DNA of 12,070 nt from Caryophanales bacterium UBA3260. Lineage in GTDB: Bacteria; Bacillota_I; Bacilli_A; RF39; UBA660. How positions within the stretch are numbered: position 1 is the stretch's first letter; each line of letters starts with the position of its first letter. The stretch is from NCBI GenBank assembly GCA_002362595.1, contig DEUO01000166.1, positions 1-12,070 of the forward strand, in the 5' to 3' direction. The notes beneath the pieces were generated by a model that worked only from the letters and a program-made list of their open reading frames with translations, searched no databases and was not told the DNA's origin. Below, piece by piece: positions 6,548 through 12,070 of this stretch. Position numbers and translations under genes: made by a program.

Positions 6548-7432
6548 ATGCGTTTAGTTTTAAAAAAAGAGTTTGATAAGGAAAGAGATTTAAGAGAATA
6601 CATTGATAAAAATTTTAAAGATATACCAGAGTATAGATGTGCAGTAATTGGAATGCTATTTGATAAGAAAGGAAATATAATATTACAAAGAAGAGGACCA
6701 AAGTCTAGAGATGGAAATGGAATGTTAGCAGATATAGGCGGTGCTGTTGAAGATAATGATAATAATTTTAGAGAAGCTTTATTAAGAGAATTAAAGGAAG
6801 AAGTAGGAGATTCTGCTACAATAATGATAGATGATTTTGTAGGTGGAGTTTTGCAAAATAAGTATGATTCTAGAACTGGGAAAGATGTTAATTGGTTATT
6901 CTTATTATATAAATGTACTTATGTAAGTGGGGAGATTAGATGTAATGAGGAAGGCAAATCATTAGGATATGAATATTATGGAAAAAATGAAATGCCTTAT
7001 GATGAAATGTTAGATACTACTAAATATTTTTGGAATTATTATGTTAATGGATTTAATAAATGTTATAGTTATGCAATGGGAATTGGTGATAGAATAAAGA
7101 AGCTTGATACAACTAAGTTTAATATAGTTTTAGATGATGGAGATTATGAAATTATTTTTGATAAAAAAGATGAAGAGGAGTATAAAAAGTTTATTGTTGA
7201 TAATTTAGAAGTTGGTTATTGGAATGAATATTTTATAGATGATAAAGTAGTATTCTATTTTAGAGAAAGTGAAAAAGATATTAGAAGATATGTTTTAAGT
7301 AAAGATAATAATGAAGAGATATTAGATAAGTGTAGAGAGTTTGCTGAGGCAGATTTTGTTAGTGTAAGACAGATGTATGTTGATACACCATTTTATAAGA
7401 AATATATGGATGGAGTGGTTTTTTATGATTAG
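6548..7432 (+). CDS. Nudix hydrolase with unassigned C-terminal domain
   Basis: This is a 294-residue cytosolic protein. The start is ATG 6548, 4 nt after AAAGGTGAT; an upstream in-frame ATG at 6521 lies inside the promoter and is rejected. The Nudix fold covers about residues 28-170. CAVIGMLFDKKGNIILQRR is the first strand pair, and the Nudix box lies at about 64-88 (GGAVED...REALLRELKEEVGD). The catalytic helix RELKEEVG with its metal-binding Glu residues is intact. The loop before it has one extra residue relative to GX5EX7REUXEEXGU, with ND replacing the usual GE. Nudix enzymes hydrolyse nucleoside diphosphates linked to another group; the substrate here cannot be read. Residues about 180-294 form an extra, Asp/Glu-rich alpha-beta domain I cannot assign (for example FNIVLDDGDYEIIF). 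Its end overlaps the CYTH-like gene by 8 nt, so the two proteins are probably made together. Confidence 0.8.
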   Translation: MRLVLKKEFDKERDLREYIDKNFKDIPEYRCAVIGMLFDKKGNIILQRRGPKSRDGNGMLADIGGAVEDNDNNFREALLRELKEEVGDSATIMIDDFVGGVLQNKYDSRTGKDVNWLFLLYKCTYVSGEIRCNEEGKSLGYEYYGKNEMPYDEMLDTTKYFWNYYVNGFNKCYSYAMGIGDRIKKLDTTKFNIVLDDGDYEIIFDKKDEEEYKKFIVDNLEVGYWNEYFIDDKVVFYFRESEKDIRRYVLSKDNNEEILDKCREFAEADFVSVRQMYVDTPFYKKYMDGVVFYD

Positions 7433-7892
7433 AAGATTAACTAAGAGATACATTGTAAGTAGTTTAGAAAGTTTAAATTTATCTAGCCCTCTTAGATATG
7501 AAAGATATTATATTAATGATAACTTGCGTATTCAAAAGAAGAATGAAATATTAGAAAAAGAAGAATTAGATGATAGTAATGAAGTCTTGCAAAAAGTTAA
7601 AATTAATGAAGAAGAATTTAATACTTTAAAAGATAAAGCTTATAAGAAGATTATTAGAGATAGTTATTTATATTTAGATGATGATAGAATATCTATTAAG
7701 AGTTATTATGATGATTATGAAGGATTAAATAGAGTAGAAGTTAAATTTAATAGTGAAGAAGAAATGAATAATTTTGTTCCATATAGTTGGATGAAGGAAG
7801 AAATAACCAATACTTCACTTGCTTTTGATAAAGATTTAAGTAAATTAAGTAAAGAAGAATTTTTGAAAATATTAAGAGTTTATGTAAAATAA
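7425..7892 (+). CDS. CYTH-like domain protein, divergent active site
   Basis: This 155-residue protein starts at ATG 7425, with GGAGTGG at 7412-7418 and an 8-nt overlap with the Nudix gene (ATGATTAG). An in-frame ATG at 7377 inside the upstream gene is less likely. The pattern fits the CYTH/triphosphate tunnel fold: YYINDNLRIQKKN (28-40), KINEEEFNTLKDKAY (59-73), ISIKSYYDDYEGLNRVEVKF (89-108), and SEEEMNNFVPYSWMKEEITNT (110-130) ending FDKDLSKLS. These match the family's LRIR, VEVEFxSxEEAxxF and PxWxGxEVTxD segments. CYTH members are triphosphatases or class IV adenylate cyclases that bind triphosphates and metal in a beta tunnel. The usual N-terminal ExExK is missing (RRLTKRYIV is in its place) and VEVEF reads VEVKF, so chemistry may differ or be lost. 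The pairing with a Nudix enzyme suggests a shared nucleotide or polyphosphate substrate. Confidence 0.6.
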   Translation: MIRRLTKRYIVSSLESLNLSSPLRYERYYINDNLRIQKKNEILEKEELDDSNEVLQKVKINEEEFNTLKDKAYKKIIRDSYLYLDDDRISIKSYYDDYEGLNRVEVKFNSEEEMNNFVPYSWMKEEITNTSLAFDKDLSKLSKEEFLKILRVYVK

Positions 7893-7914
7893 AAAATGCA
7901 CGATGTGCATTTTT
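7892..7914. terminator. Bidirectional terminator between convergent genes
   Basis: A perfect 10-bp inverted repeat (AAAAATGCAC at 7892-7901 with GTGCATTTTT at 7905-7914) surrounds a 3-nt centre, with A and T runs on opposite sides so that each strand ends in a T tract. It touches the stop codon of the CYTH-like gene on the plus strand (7890-7892) and that of the phosphodiester glycosidase gene on the minus strand (7913-7915). Confidence 0.9.
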
Positions 7915-8707
7915 AGTTTGTATCAATTTCACCAGTTATAACTTCAAATGTAATAACTGTTGGTATTTTCCTTCCCGTTTCTTCACGATATATTGGTGTT
8001 AGTAGTTTTTTATGAAAGATGGTTTGAGTCGAGCTGCCACCATCTAAGTTATATGCAAGTTTAACATTGAGTTCTTTTAGTAAGTGACGTAACTCTTCAA
8101 ATGTCATACCAGGTTTTAGAATAGTTAAAATAAAATAGTCGCCATTATCATATTCACCAATTACTTGTCGCGGATGTTTATCATAGCTGCCATAGGGACA
8201 TATTTCATCTACATAATCAATTTCTTGATGGTTAAGAATTAATGGGACAAATCCCATAACAGCATCAATACAATTATCTTTAATAATGTCTGCTGCTTTA
8301 TATGTTGGTTCATATATTTTTAGACTTCCATCATTTTTTATTCCAAGAATATATAATTCGTCTCTTTTTTCACCACCATCTTTAGGATTATTATGAATAT
8401 ATGTTTCTTTTTGATCAATTATAACTTTTCTATTAGATATTAGAAGACATTCTGGTTGATTTGTTTTGGTATTAAATATTCCAGCATTAATCGCAAATAG
8501 GATTTCATCATTATCCATAAAATCTTTAAGGGATGTTGAATAGTTAAAGTTTTTATTTGTTGTACGAACTCTTGGAAAAATTCTTTTATTATCATCTGTA
8601 AATTTATTTATAGTTGTAAGAATGTATTGGCAATTAGAATTATTATCATATGCTTCTTTATAATTAACATATTTTTTGTATTTATTGAAATTTAATTTTA
8701 TATACAT
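7913..8707 (-). CDS. Phosphodiester glycosidase family protein (NAGPA domain)
   Basis: This 264-residue protein is the last gene of the minus-strand operon. The family motifs are clear: FAINAGIFN (71-79), HPRQVIGEYDNGDYFILT (178-195), LAYNLDGGSSTQTIF (217-231) and GRKIPTVITF (245-254). The NAGPA family includes the mammalian enzyme that removes GlcNAc from GlcNAc-1-phospho-6-mannose, together with many bacterial exopolysaccharide- and phage-associated homologues. These act on sugar-phosphate diesters or related glycosidic bonds. Here there is no signal peptide or membrane segment (it begins MYIKLNFNKYKK), unlike many bacterial relatives, so a cytosolic substrate is suggested. Its ATG lies 1 nt after the HD gene's stop, and the AAAGGAT site sits within that gene's end, implying coupling. 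The family call is firm; the substrate is unknown. Confidence 0.85.
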   Translation of the reverse strand: MYIKLNFNKYKKYVNYKEAYDNNSNCQYILTTINKFTDDNKRIFPRVRTTNKNFNYSTSLKDFMDNDEILFAINAGIFNTKTNQPECLLISNRKVIIDQKETYIHNNPKDGGEKRDELYILGIKNDGSLKIYEPTYKAADIIKDNCIDAVMGFVPLILNHQEIDYVDEICPYGSYDKHPRQVIGEYDNGDYFILTILKPGMTFEELRHLLKELNVKLAYNLDGGSSTQTIFHKKLLTPIYREETGRKIPTVITFEVITGEIDTN

Positions 8708-8708
8708 A

Positions 8709-9365
8709 TTAATCCTTTTTTAAAGTAGAATGTAAATTATTTTTTATGACTTCTTTTATTCTTGATAGGAATAAGTTTTTATCTAAAGCTAGAGATTGCA
8801 TAGTTTTAAAGAATTCTGATTGTTCTGGAGCACCAATATAGAATTTTACTTTTCCTTCTGGACCAAATTTAAGGTATAATTGTTCATAAACGTTATTTAG
8901 GCATTCTTCTTCTGAGAAATTAGGAAAGTATTTTTGGGTAAATTCATATGCACGCAATAACGATATTTCTACATTATTATCCTTATCAGCGTCACATACT
9001 ATTTTGCCATAAATACTTCTAGGAGTGATACCTTTAGATGTTGAATGATCTTCACATGCGTTAGCTATTATAGTAATTTCTTCTTCATTAAAGAAATTTC
9101 TTAATTCAAGACACTCCATAACAAATTCGCTTGAATGAACTGCATGATTTTTTCTTTCTACTTGAACACCGATATCATGAAGAGCAGCAGAAGCGTAGAC
9201 GACGTTAATATCTATTTCTGGATTATTTAGAGATTTATAGATATTAATTGCACGTTCAATAACGGCAAAAATATGATCTAAGTTATGTCCTTTATCAAAT
9301 GTATCATAAATTGGAAATATTTTTTCTTCCATAAATTTTATTAGTTCTCTATTTATTTCTTTCAT
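8709..9365 (-). CDS. HD-domain phosphohydrolase
   Basis: This 218-residue cytosolic protein carries the HD metal ligands in order: H31 in GHNLDH (26-31), the H63-D64 pair in AALHDIG (60-66), a histidine at 107 in EDHS, and D125 in CDADKDN. This matches the stand-alone bacterial HD hydrolases of the YedJ/uncharacterised type, metal-dependent phosphomonoesterases or phosphodiesterases often acting on nucleotides. Residues about 135-180 (LRAYEFTQKYFPNF, then LKFGPEGKVKFYIGAPEQ) form the helical C-terminal part. The start is ATG 9365, with AAAGGA upstream overlapping the stop of the kinase-like gene 13 nt away. It lies between a kinase-like gene and a phosphodiester glycosidase gene, so its substrate could be a phosphorylated product of that pathway. 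The fold is well supported; the specific reaction is not. Confidence 0.8.
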   Translation of the reverse strand: MKEINRELIKFMEEKIFPIYDTFDKGHNLDHIFAVIERAINIYKSLNNPEIDINVVYASAALHDIGVQVERKNHAVHSSEFVMECLELRNFFNEEEITIIANACEDHSTSKGITPRSIYGKIVCDADKDNNVEISLLRAYEFTQKYFPNFSEEECLNNVYEQLYLKFGPEGKVKFYIGAPEQSEFFKTMQSLALDKNLFLSRIKEVIKNNLHSTLKKD

Positions 9366-9378
9366 TTTTATCTTTCCT

Positions 9379-10068
9379 TTATTTTTTTAGTGAGACATGA
9401 TCTAGAAGGTTTTCATGCGCATATATGCTTCTTGGTGAAAAAGGGTTTTGCTCATCTTTTATTATTTGTGTACCAATTTCATCATATACTAAATCTTGAC
9501 ATATTTCTAGTACTCTTTTAACTAAAATATTAAGTTTAACTAGTTGAAAATTAACATTTAGCTTGCCACCATTTATAATATAATAATCTAATCCATATGG
9601 TTTGATGTCTGGATTTTTTTCGTCATTATATAAGATACTATCGATATCAAAGAACATAGGCAGTCCATTTCGTGCTAGAACAACGTTACCGGTATGTAAA
9701 TCATAATATCTTAAGCCGATTTTTTCAAATAAGCCGAGTATTTCTCTTATTTTATTTAATATCTTAAGTTTTTCTTCAGAACTTAGTGAACATATATCGA
9801 GTGATCTATATTTTATATCATCCATTACATAACCTTTTATGTAAAATCCTTTTAACCATTCAACATAATATTTGATTTGTGGATAGTATTTACTTAGGTT
9901 TTCAAAGTCACTTAAATATTCTAAACGTTCTTTTTTCTTTCTTCTTGTTGCCAGAGAGATGTTATCTTTAAATTCCTTGTAGATAAGTCCATTATTTAAT
10001 GTGTATATTTTTGATTCACCAAATTCAATAGGCGTTGTTTTTTTGGGTATAAATAATTTACTTTTCAT
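9379..10068 (-). CDS. Small kinase-like (phosphotransferase fold) protein, paralogue of the upstream gene
   Basis: This 229-residue soluble protein has the key residues of a protein-kinase-like fold with canonical spacing. They are K31 in GLIYKEFK as the likely ATP lysine, D123 and N128 in YYDLHTGNVVL as the catalytic loop (D-x4-N), and D141 in FFDIDS in place of DFG. The N to D distance of 13 is that of classical kinases such as PKA. No obvious glycine-rich loop is seen and the C-lobe is short. Basic TRRKKKERLEYL (41-52) and the hinge-like YIKGYVM (76-82) are shared with the neighbouring paralogue. It could phosphorylate a small molecule, sugar or protein; aminoglycoside-type or RIO/Kdo-type kinases are alternatives. 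The start is ATG 10068, with AAGGTGA containing the previous gene's TGA stop. It is the second gene of the minus-strand operon. Confidence 0.65.
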   Translation of the reverse strand: MKSKLFIPKKTTPIEFGESKIYTLNNGLIYKEFKDNISLATRRKKKERLEYLSDFENLSKYYPQIKYYVEWLKGFYIKGYVMDDIKYRSLDICSLSSEEKLKILNKIREILGLFEKIGLRYYDLHTGNVVLARNGLPMFFDIDSILYNDEKNPDIKPYGLDYYIINGGKLNVNFQLVKLNILVKRVLEICQDLVYDEIGTQIIKDEQNPFSPRSIYAHENLLDHVSLKK

Positions 10069-10072
10069 AATA

Positions 10073-10080
10073 TCACCTTA
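10073..10080 (-). promoter_or_regulatory. Shine-Dalgarno that contains the upstream stop codon
   Basis: On the minus strand TAAGGTGA precedes ATTATG, and the TGA inside it (10075-10073) is the stop codon of the first kinase-like gene. A ribosome ending translation there would cover the initiation site of the second kinase-like gene, so the two should be made in linked amounts. Confidence 0.7.
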
Positions 10081-10756
10081 CTTTTAATTTCATATGATCT
10101 ATTAGGTATTCGTGATCGAAGGAAGAATCTAATTTTTTAGAATCATTTATAATTTCTATTCCTTGTTGGTCTGTATCAATATAAGTTTCTAAATCGAATT
10201 GTTGAAAGCATGATATAGTAAAGCGATTGAACATTAATAATTGTGCATGTTTATCAATTTTACCGCCTCTTTCAATATAGCTTTTCATGAAATAAGGCAT
10301 TGCATCAGGTCTTTCACCTTCAAATAGAAGGCTATCTATATCTAATAGGATAGGATTGCGATCGTTATTTAATAAAATGTTTGGAATGCGAATATCAAAA
10401 TAGTATAATCCATATTTTTTGAATAATTCAATTATTTTTTTCAAGTCATTTAAAGCTTTTAATTTTTCAGCTGTATCATATGCACTCGAATTTAATTCTC
10501 CACCAATAATTGGTTTCATAACATATCCTTTTAGATAAGTTCCAAAAAGTACTTCAACAAAATATCTTATTTCAGGGTAGTATGTTTTTAGTTCTTCTAT
10601 AGTTTCTAAATACAAAAGCATTTTTTCTTTTCTTCTTCTCGTATATATAGAAACTGTTGGAAGAAATTTTTTATATAATCCATCTTTTGTGATAGTTATT
10701 AATCCTTCAGAACCACCTGTATATCTTTCGTATTTTATAAATTTTCTTCTTTCCAT
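10073..10756 (-). CDS. Small kinase-like (phosphotransferase fold) protein, first gene of the minus-strand operon
   Basis: This 227-residue paralogue of the following gene shares the framework GLYKKF (K29), RRRKEKMLLYL, YYPEIRYFVEVLFGTYLKGYVM (59-80), and the ending LIDHMKLK. Catalytic-loop residues are D121 and N126 in YYFDIRIPNILL, with D139 in LLDIDSLL as the metal-binding Asp, 5 and 13 residues apart as in classical kinases. The catalytic loop differs from its paralogue (FDIRIPN against YDLHTGN), which suggests different substrates or roles. A Gly-Gly at 14-15 (TGGSEGLITI) may be a reduced nucleotide loop. There is no signal peptide or membrane helix. The start ATG at 10756 has only a weak ribosome site (TGTGAT), unlike the rest of the operon. 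It is transcribed away from the HAD gene across a 104-nt divergent gap holding a palindrome. Confidence 0.65.
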   Translation of the reverse strand: MERRKFIKYERYTGGSEGLITITKDGLYKKFLPTVSIYTRRRKEKMLLYLETIEELKTYYPEIRYFVEVLFGTYLKGYVMKPIIGGELNSSAYDTAEKLKALNDLKKIIELFKKYGLYYFDIRIPNILLNNDRNPILLDIDSLLFEGERPDAMPYFMKSYIERGGKIDKHAQLLMFNRFTISCFQQFDLETYIDTDQQGIEIINDSKKLDSSFDHEYLIDHMKLKVR

Positions 10757-10773
10757 AGGTAATCACAGGTCAT

Positions 10774-10802
10774 ATTATATTATTTGTTTAATAATTAAGC
10801 AA
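10774..10802 (-). promoter_or_regulatory. Promoter of the minus-strand kinase/HD/NAGPA operon
   Basis: On the minus strand TATAAT occupies 10779-10774. At a 17-nt distance upstream, TTGCTT (10802-10797) matches the TTG of the -35. The -35 lies within the right arm of the palindrome at 10782-10804. The leader would be about 12-18 nt. Confidence 0.5.
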
Positions 10803-10804
10803 AT
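10782..10804. promoter_or_regulatory. Palindromic operator candidate in the divergent intergenic region
   Basis: Left arm ATTTGTTTAAT (10782-10792) and right arm ATTAAGCAAAT (10794-10804) are inverted repeats with one mismatch in 11, centred on A10793. The site spans the predicted -35 and spacer of the minus-strand operon. It lies about 29 nt upstream of the plus-strand -10. It has the form of a dimeric repressor site; no regulator gene is visible in the window. There is no adjoining T tract, so a terminator is unlikely. Confidence 0.5.
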
Positions 10805-10832
10805 TTAGATATATATTTTTTAAATATTTAGA

Positions 10833-10838
10833 TATAAT
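10833..10838 (+). promoter_or_regulatory. -10 element of the HAD hydrolase gene
   Basis: TATAAT lies 22 nt before the start codon. No good -35 or TGn extension is present, and the surroundings are almost pure A/T, so the call is tentative. The ribosome site AGGAAG (10844-10849) is somewhat far from the ATG. Confidence 0.35.
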
Positions 10839-10860
10839 TAGTTAGGAAGTAGTTGATAAT

Positions 10861-11586
10861 ATGAAAAAATACGAGTATATAATATTTGATATGGATGATA
10901 CTTTGATTGATAATTTAGAAAACGTTAGATATGCATATACTAAAATGATGGAATATAAAGGTTTGAATTATAGCGGAGAAGGATTTAATAGATGGTATGA
11001 GTTAGATAAGCAATTTTGGTTAGATTATAGTGCTGGATTAATTATTGTACCGGATGAATATAGATATAATCATGATATGTTCATTAAATATATTCAAAGT
11101 TTACGATATGTAAGATATTTTAATAATGAGATTAGTATTGAAGAAGCATTTAAAATTAATGATTTATTTTTGCATAGTTTAAAAGAAGTTGTTATTCCAA
11201 TAGAGGGAGCTTTAGAAGTATTAAAAGATTTATCTAAAAAATATAAGATAGTTATTGCTACTAACGGACCTAAAGAAGCTGTATATACTAAGATAGATAA
11301 AATTGGATGCAAAGAATATGTTAATTATGTGTTTTCAGCTGATACTACCAAAGGAAAAGTAACAAAGCCAAGCTCTGGATATTTTGATGAATTATTTAAA
11401 TTTTTGAGTTGTGAAGATAGAAGTAAAGCTATTATTGTTGGGGATTCATTAAAAACAGATATTAAAGGAGGAATGAATGCGGAGATAGATAGTTGTTGGT
11501 TTAATAGAAATAATGAAGAGTTAAAAGAGGGTTATAAGCCTACCTATATTATTAAAAATTTAATAGATATTTTGAATATATTATAG
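10861..11586 (+). CDS. HAD-superfamily hydrolase, YjjG/YfnB-like 5'-nucleotidase
   Basis: This 241-residue cytosolic protein has all four HAD motifs: DMDDTL (D10 nucleophile, D12 acid/base), IATNG (T134-N135), the motif III lysine K169 in VTKPSSGYF, and VGDSLKTDIKGG with D195 and D200. The helical cap between motifs I and II (about residues 18-110) fits subfamily IA (C1 cap). The form GDSLxTDIKGGxxAxIDxCWFN is typical of YjjG/YfnB pyrimidine nucleotidases, which remove phosphate from dUMP, dTMP and damaged or non-canonical pyrimidine nucleotides as a clean-up activity. The length agrees with that family (about 225-240 residues). Other HAD-IA phosphatases remain possible. It is a single-gene unit, divergent from the kinase-like operon, with a terminator immediately after the stop codon. 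Confidence 0.8.
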   Translation: MKKYEYIIFDMDDTLIDNLENVRYAYTKMMEYKGLNYSGEGFNRWYELDKQFWLDYSAGLIIVPDEYRYNHDMFIKYIQSLRYVRYFNNEISIEEAFKINDLFLHSLKEVVIPIEGALEVLKDLSKKYKIVIATNGPKEAVYTKIDKIGCKEYVNYVFSADTTKGKVTKPSSGYFDELFKFLSCEDRSKAIIVGDSLKTDIKGGMNAEIDSCWFNRNNEELKEGYKPTYIIKNLIDILNIL

Positions 11587-11608
11587 AACTGCTTTATGGC
11601 AGTTTTTT
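11585..11608 (+). terminator. Rho-independent terminator after the HAD gene
   Basis: AACTGC (11587-11592) pairs with GCAGTT (11599-11604) around a 6-nt loop; the last two bases of the stop codon TAG can add a G-U and an A-T pair. Six T occupy 11603-11608. Confidence 0.8.
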
Positions 11609-11631
11609 AAATTTTTTATTATTTAAATGGA

Positions 11632-11637
11632 TATACT
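11632..11637 (+). promoter_or_regulatory. -10 element of the FAD oxidoreductase gene
   Basis: TATACT (five of six) lies 16 nt before the start codon, directly ahead of the ribosome site GGTGAGAT (11644-11651). A nearby TG is one base too far upstream for a strict extended -10, and no -35 is evident. The leader would be about 10 nt. Confidence 0.35.
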
Positions 11638-11653
11638 AATAATGGTGAGATAA

Positions 11654-12070
11654 ATGGAATATAAAAGTTTATGGGTTAGTGGCATAAAGTATAGAAAGGT
11701 AAAAGAGTTAAAGAAAAATATAGATGTTGATGTGTTAATTATTGGTGGTGGAATGACTGGATTAAATTGTGCTTATGGGTTAAGAGATTCTAAGTTAAAA
11801 GTATGTTTAGTTGAACAAAATAGAATAGGAATGGGAGTTAGTTCTAGGACTACAGGAAAAATTAATTATTTACAAGAGTGTATTTATTCAGATTTGGAAA
11901 AATTTAATTCATTTGATACTGCTAAAAATTATTTAGAATCGCAACTTGAAGCGATTAAAAAAATAAGAAATATTATTAAAAAAGAAAAGATATCTTGTGA
12001 TTTAGATAGAGTTGCATCATACGTTTTAGCTTTTAATGATGAAGAATATTTTAAATTAAAAAAAGAATAT
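11654..12070 (+). CDS. FAD-dependent oxidoreductase (DAO/GlpA-like), N-terminal fragment (runs off the window)
   Basis: The frame from ATG 11654 stays open to the last base (139 codons). GGTGAG lies at a normal distance upstream. Residues 25-50 (VDVLIIGGGMTGLNCAYGL) form the Rossmann beta-alpha-beta with GxGxxG for the FAD ADP moiety, followed by the strand VCLVEQNRIGMG whose Glu would bind the ribose. SSRTTGKINYLQECIY (about 64-79) matches the region after the dinucleotide fold in the FAD-dependent DAO family. The start, LWVSGIKYRKVKELKKNIDVDV, resembles Firmicutes oxidoreductases that often end in a Rieske [2Fe-2S] domain. Whether this one does lies outside the window. The substrate is unknown. 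Confidence 0.75.
   Translation, partial: MEYKSLWVSGIKYRKVKELKKNIDVDVLIIGGGMTGLNCAYGLRDSKLKVCLVEQNRIGMGVSSRTTGKINYLQECIYSDLEKFNSFDTAKNYLESQLEAIKKIRNIIKKEKISCDLDRVASYVLAFNDEEYFKLKKEY

Noticed and set aside
7377..7432. Frameshift splitting one Nudix-CYTH fusion gene
   Set aside because: The CYTH-like frame has its own ATG and ribosome site, and the Nudix protein ends after an extra domain. The arrangement looks like a normal overlapping gene pair.
7747..7932. Minus-strand open frame of 61 codons
   Set aside because: It lies antisense to the CYTH-like gene and runs across the bidirectional terminator. It has no ribosome site and its composition is that of an antisense shadow.
10073..10075. Possible use of TGA as tryptophan (Mollicutes code 4), considered because of the AT-rich sequence
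   Set aside because: All tryptophans seen are TGG, no gene has an in-frame TGA, and TGA ends the first kinase-like gene exactly at the next ribosome site.
11094..11312. Minus-strand open frame of 72 codons
   Set aside because: It is fully antisense to the HAD gene, whose catalytic motifs are intact in the plus frame; no initiation signal is present.
1..12070. tRNA/rRNA genes, CRISPR repeats, insertion sequences, riboswitches
   Set aside because: I saw no T-loop-like GGTTCGAATCC segment, no regularly spaced repeats, no transposase or terminal repeats, and no intergenic space longer than about 110 nt that could hold a riboswitch.

Overview
The window is very AT-rich DNA (well under 30% GC by eye) with tightly packed genes. 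Shine-Dalgarno sites are of the AAAGGTGAT type, rho-independent terminators are short, and tryptophan is encoded by TGG with no in-frame TGA. This fits a low-GC Firmicutes/Bacilli genome using the standard bacterial code, perhaps one of the uncultured, reduced gut Bacilli. That placement is inference from composition and gene style, since no rRNA or other marker gene is present. I see no tRNA, CRISPR array, insertion sequence or phage module.

Layout. Bases 1-267 are the 3' end of a PP2C-type phosphatase gene. A DUF3592-like membrane protein follows (298-1170). An apparent three-gene operon (1239-4656) encodes a secreted/membrane DUF2207 protein, a transglutaminase-like protein that has lost its catalytic Cys and His, and an unknown helical protein. 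Next are a queuosine salvage protein of the Qng1/DUF2419 family (4711-5646) and an unrecognised protein (5708-6502) behind a perfect consensus promoter. A Nudix hydrolase with an extra C-terminal domain (6548-7432) overlaps a CYTH-like protein (7425-7892). A bidirectional terminator at 7892-7914 separates these from a four-gene minus-strand operon. Read 5'->3' from 10756 to 7913, that operon encodes two paralogous small kinase-like proteins, an HD-domain phosphohydrolase and a NAGPA-type phosphodiester glycosidase. A divergent intergenic region with an 11-bp-arm palindrome follows. It leads to a YjjG/YfnB-like HAD nucleotidase (10861-11586) and the start of an FAD-dependent oxidoreductase that runs off the window.

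How the genes work together. The minus-strand set is the most suggestive unit: two candidate phosphotransferases, a metal-dependent phosphohydrolase and an enzyme family that cleaves sugar phosphodiesters, all in one transcript with spacings of 1-13 nt. The plus-strand genes look like nucleotide or micronutrient salvage and housekeeping functions (Qng1, Nudix, YjjG-like) plus a cell-envelope operon. No complete described defence or secretion system is visible.

The gene boundaries are also notable. Each of the five hairpin terminators has its 5' arm in or touching the upstream gene's stop codon. Several are followed at once by an extended -10 promoter (TGnTATAAT type) only 20-40 nt from the next start codon, so predicted leaders are very short.
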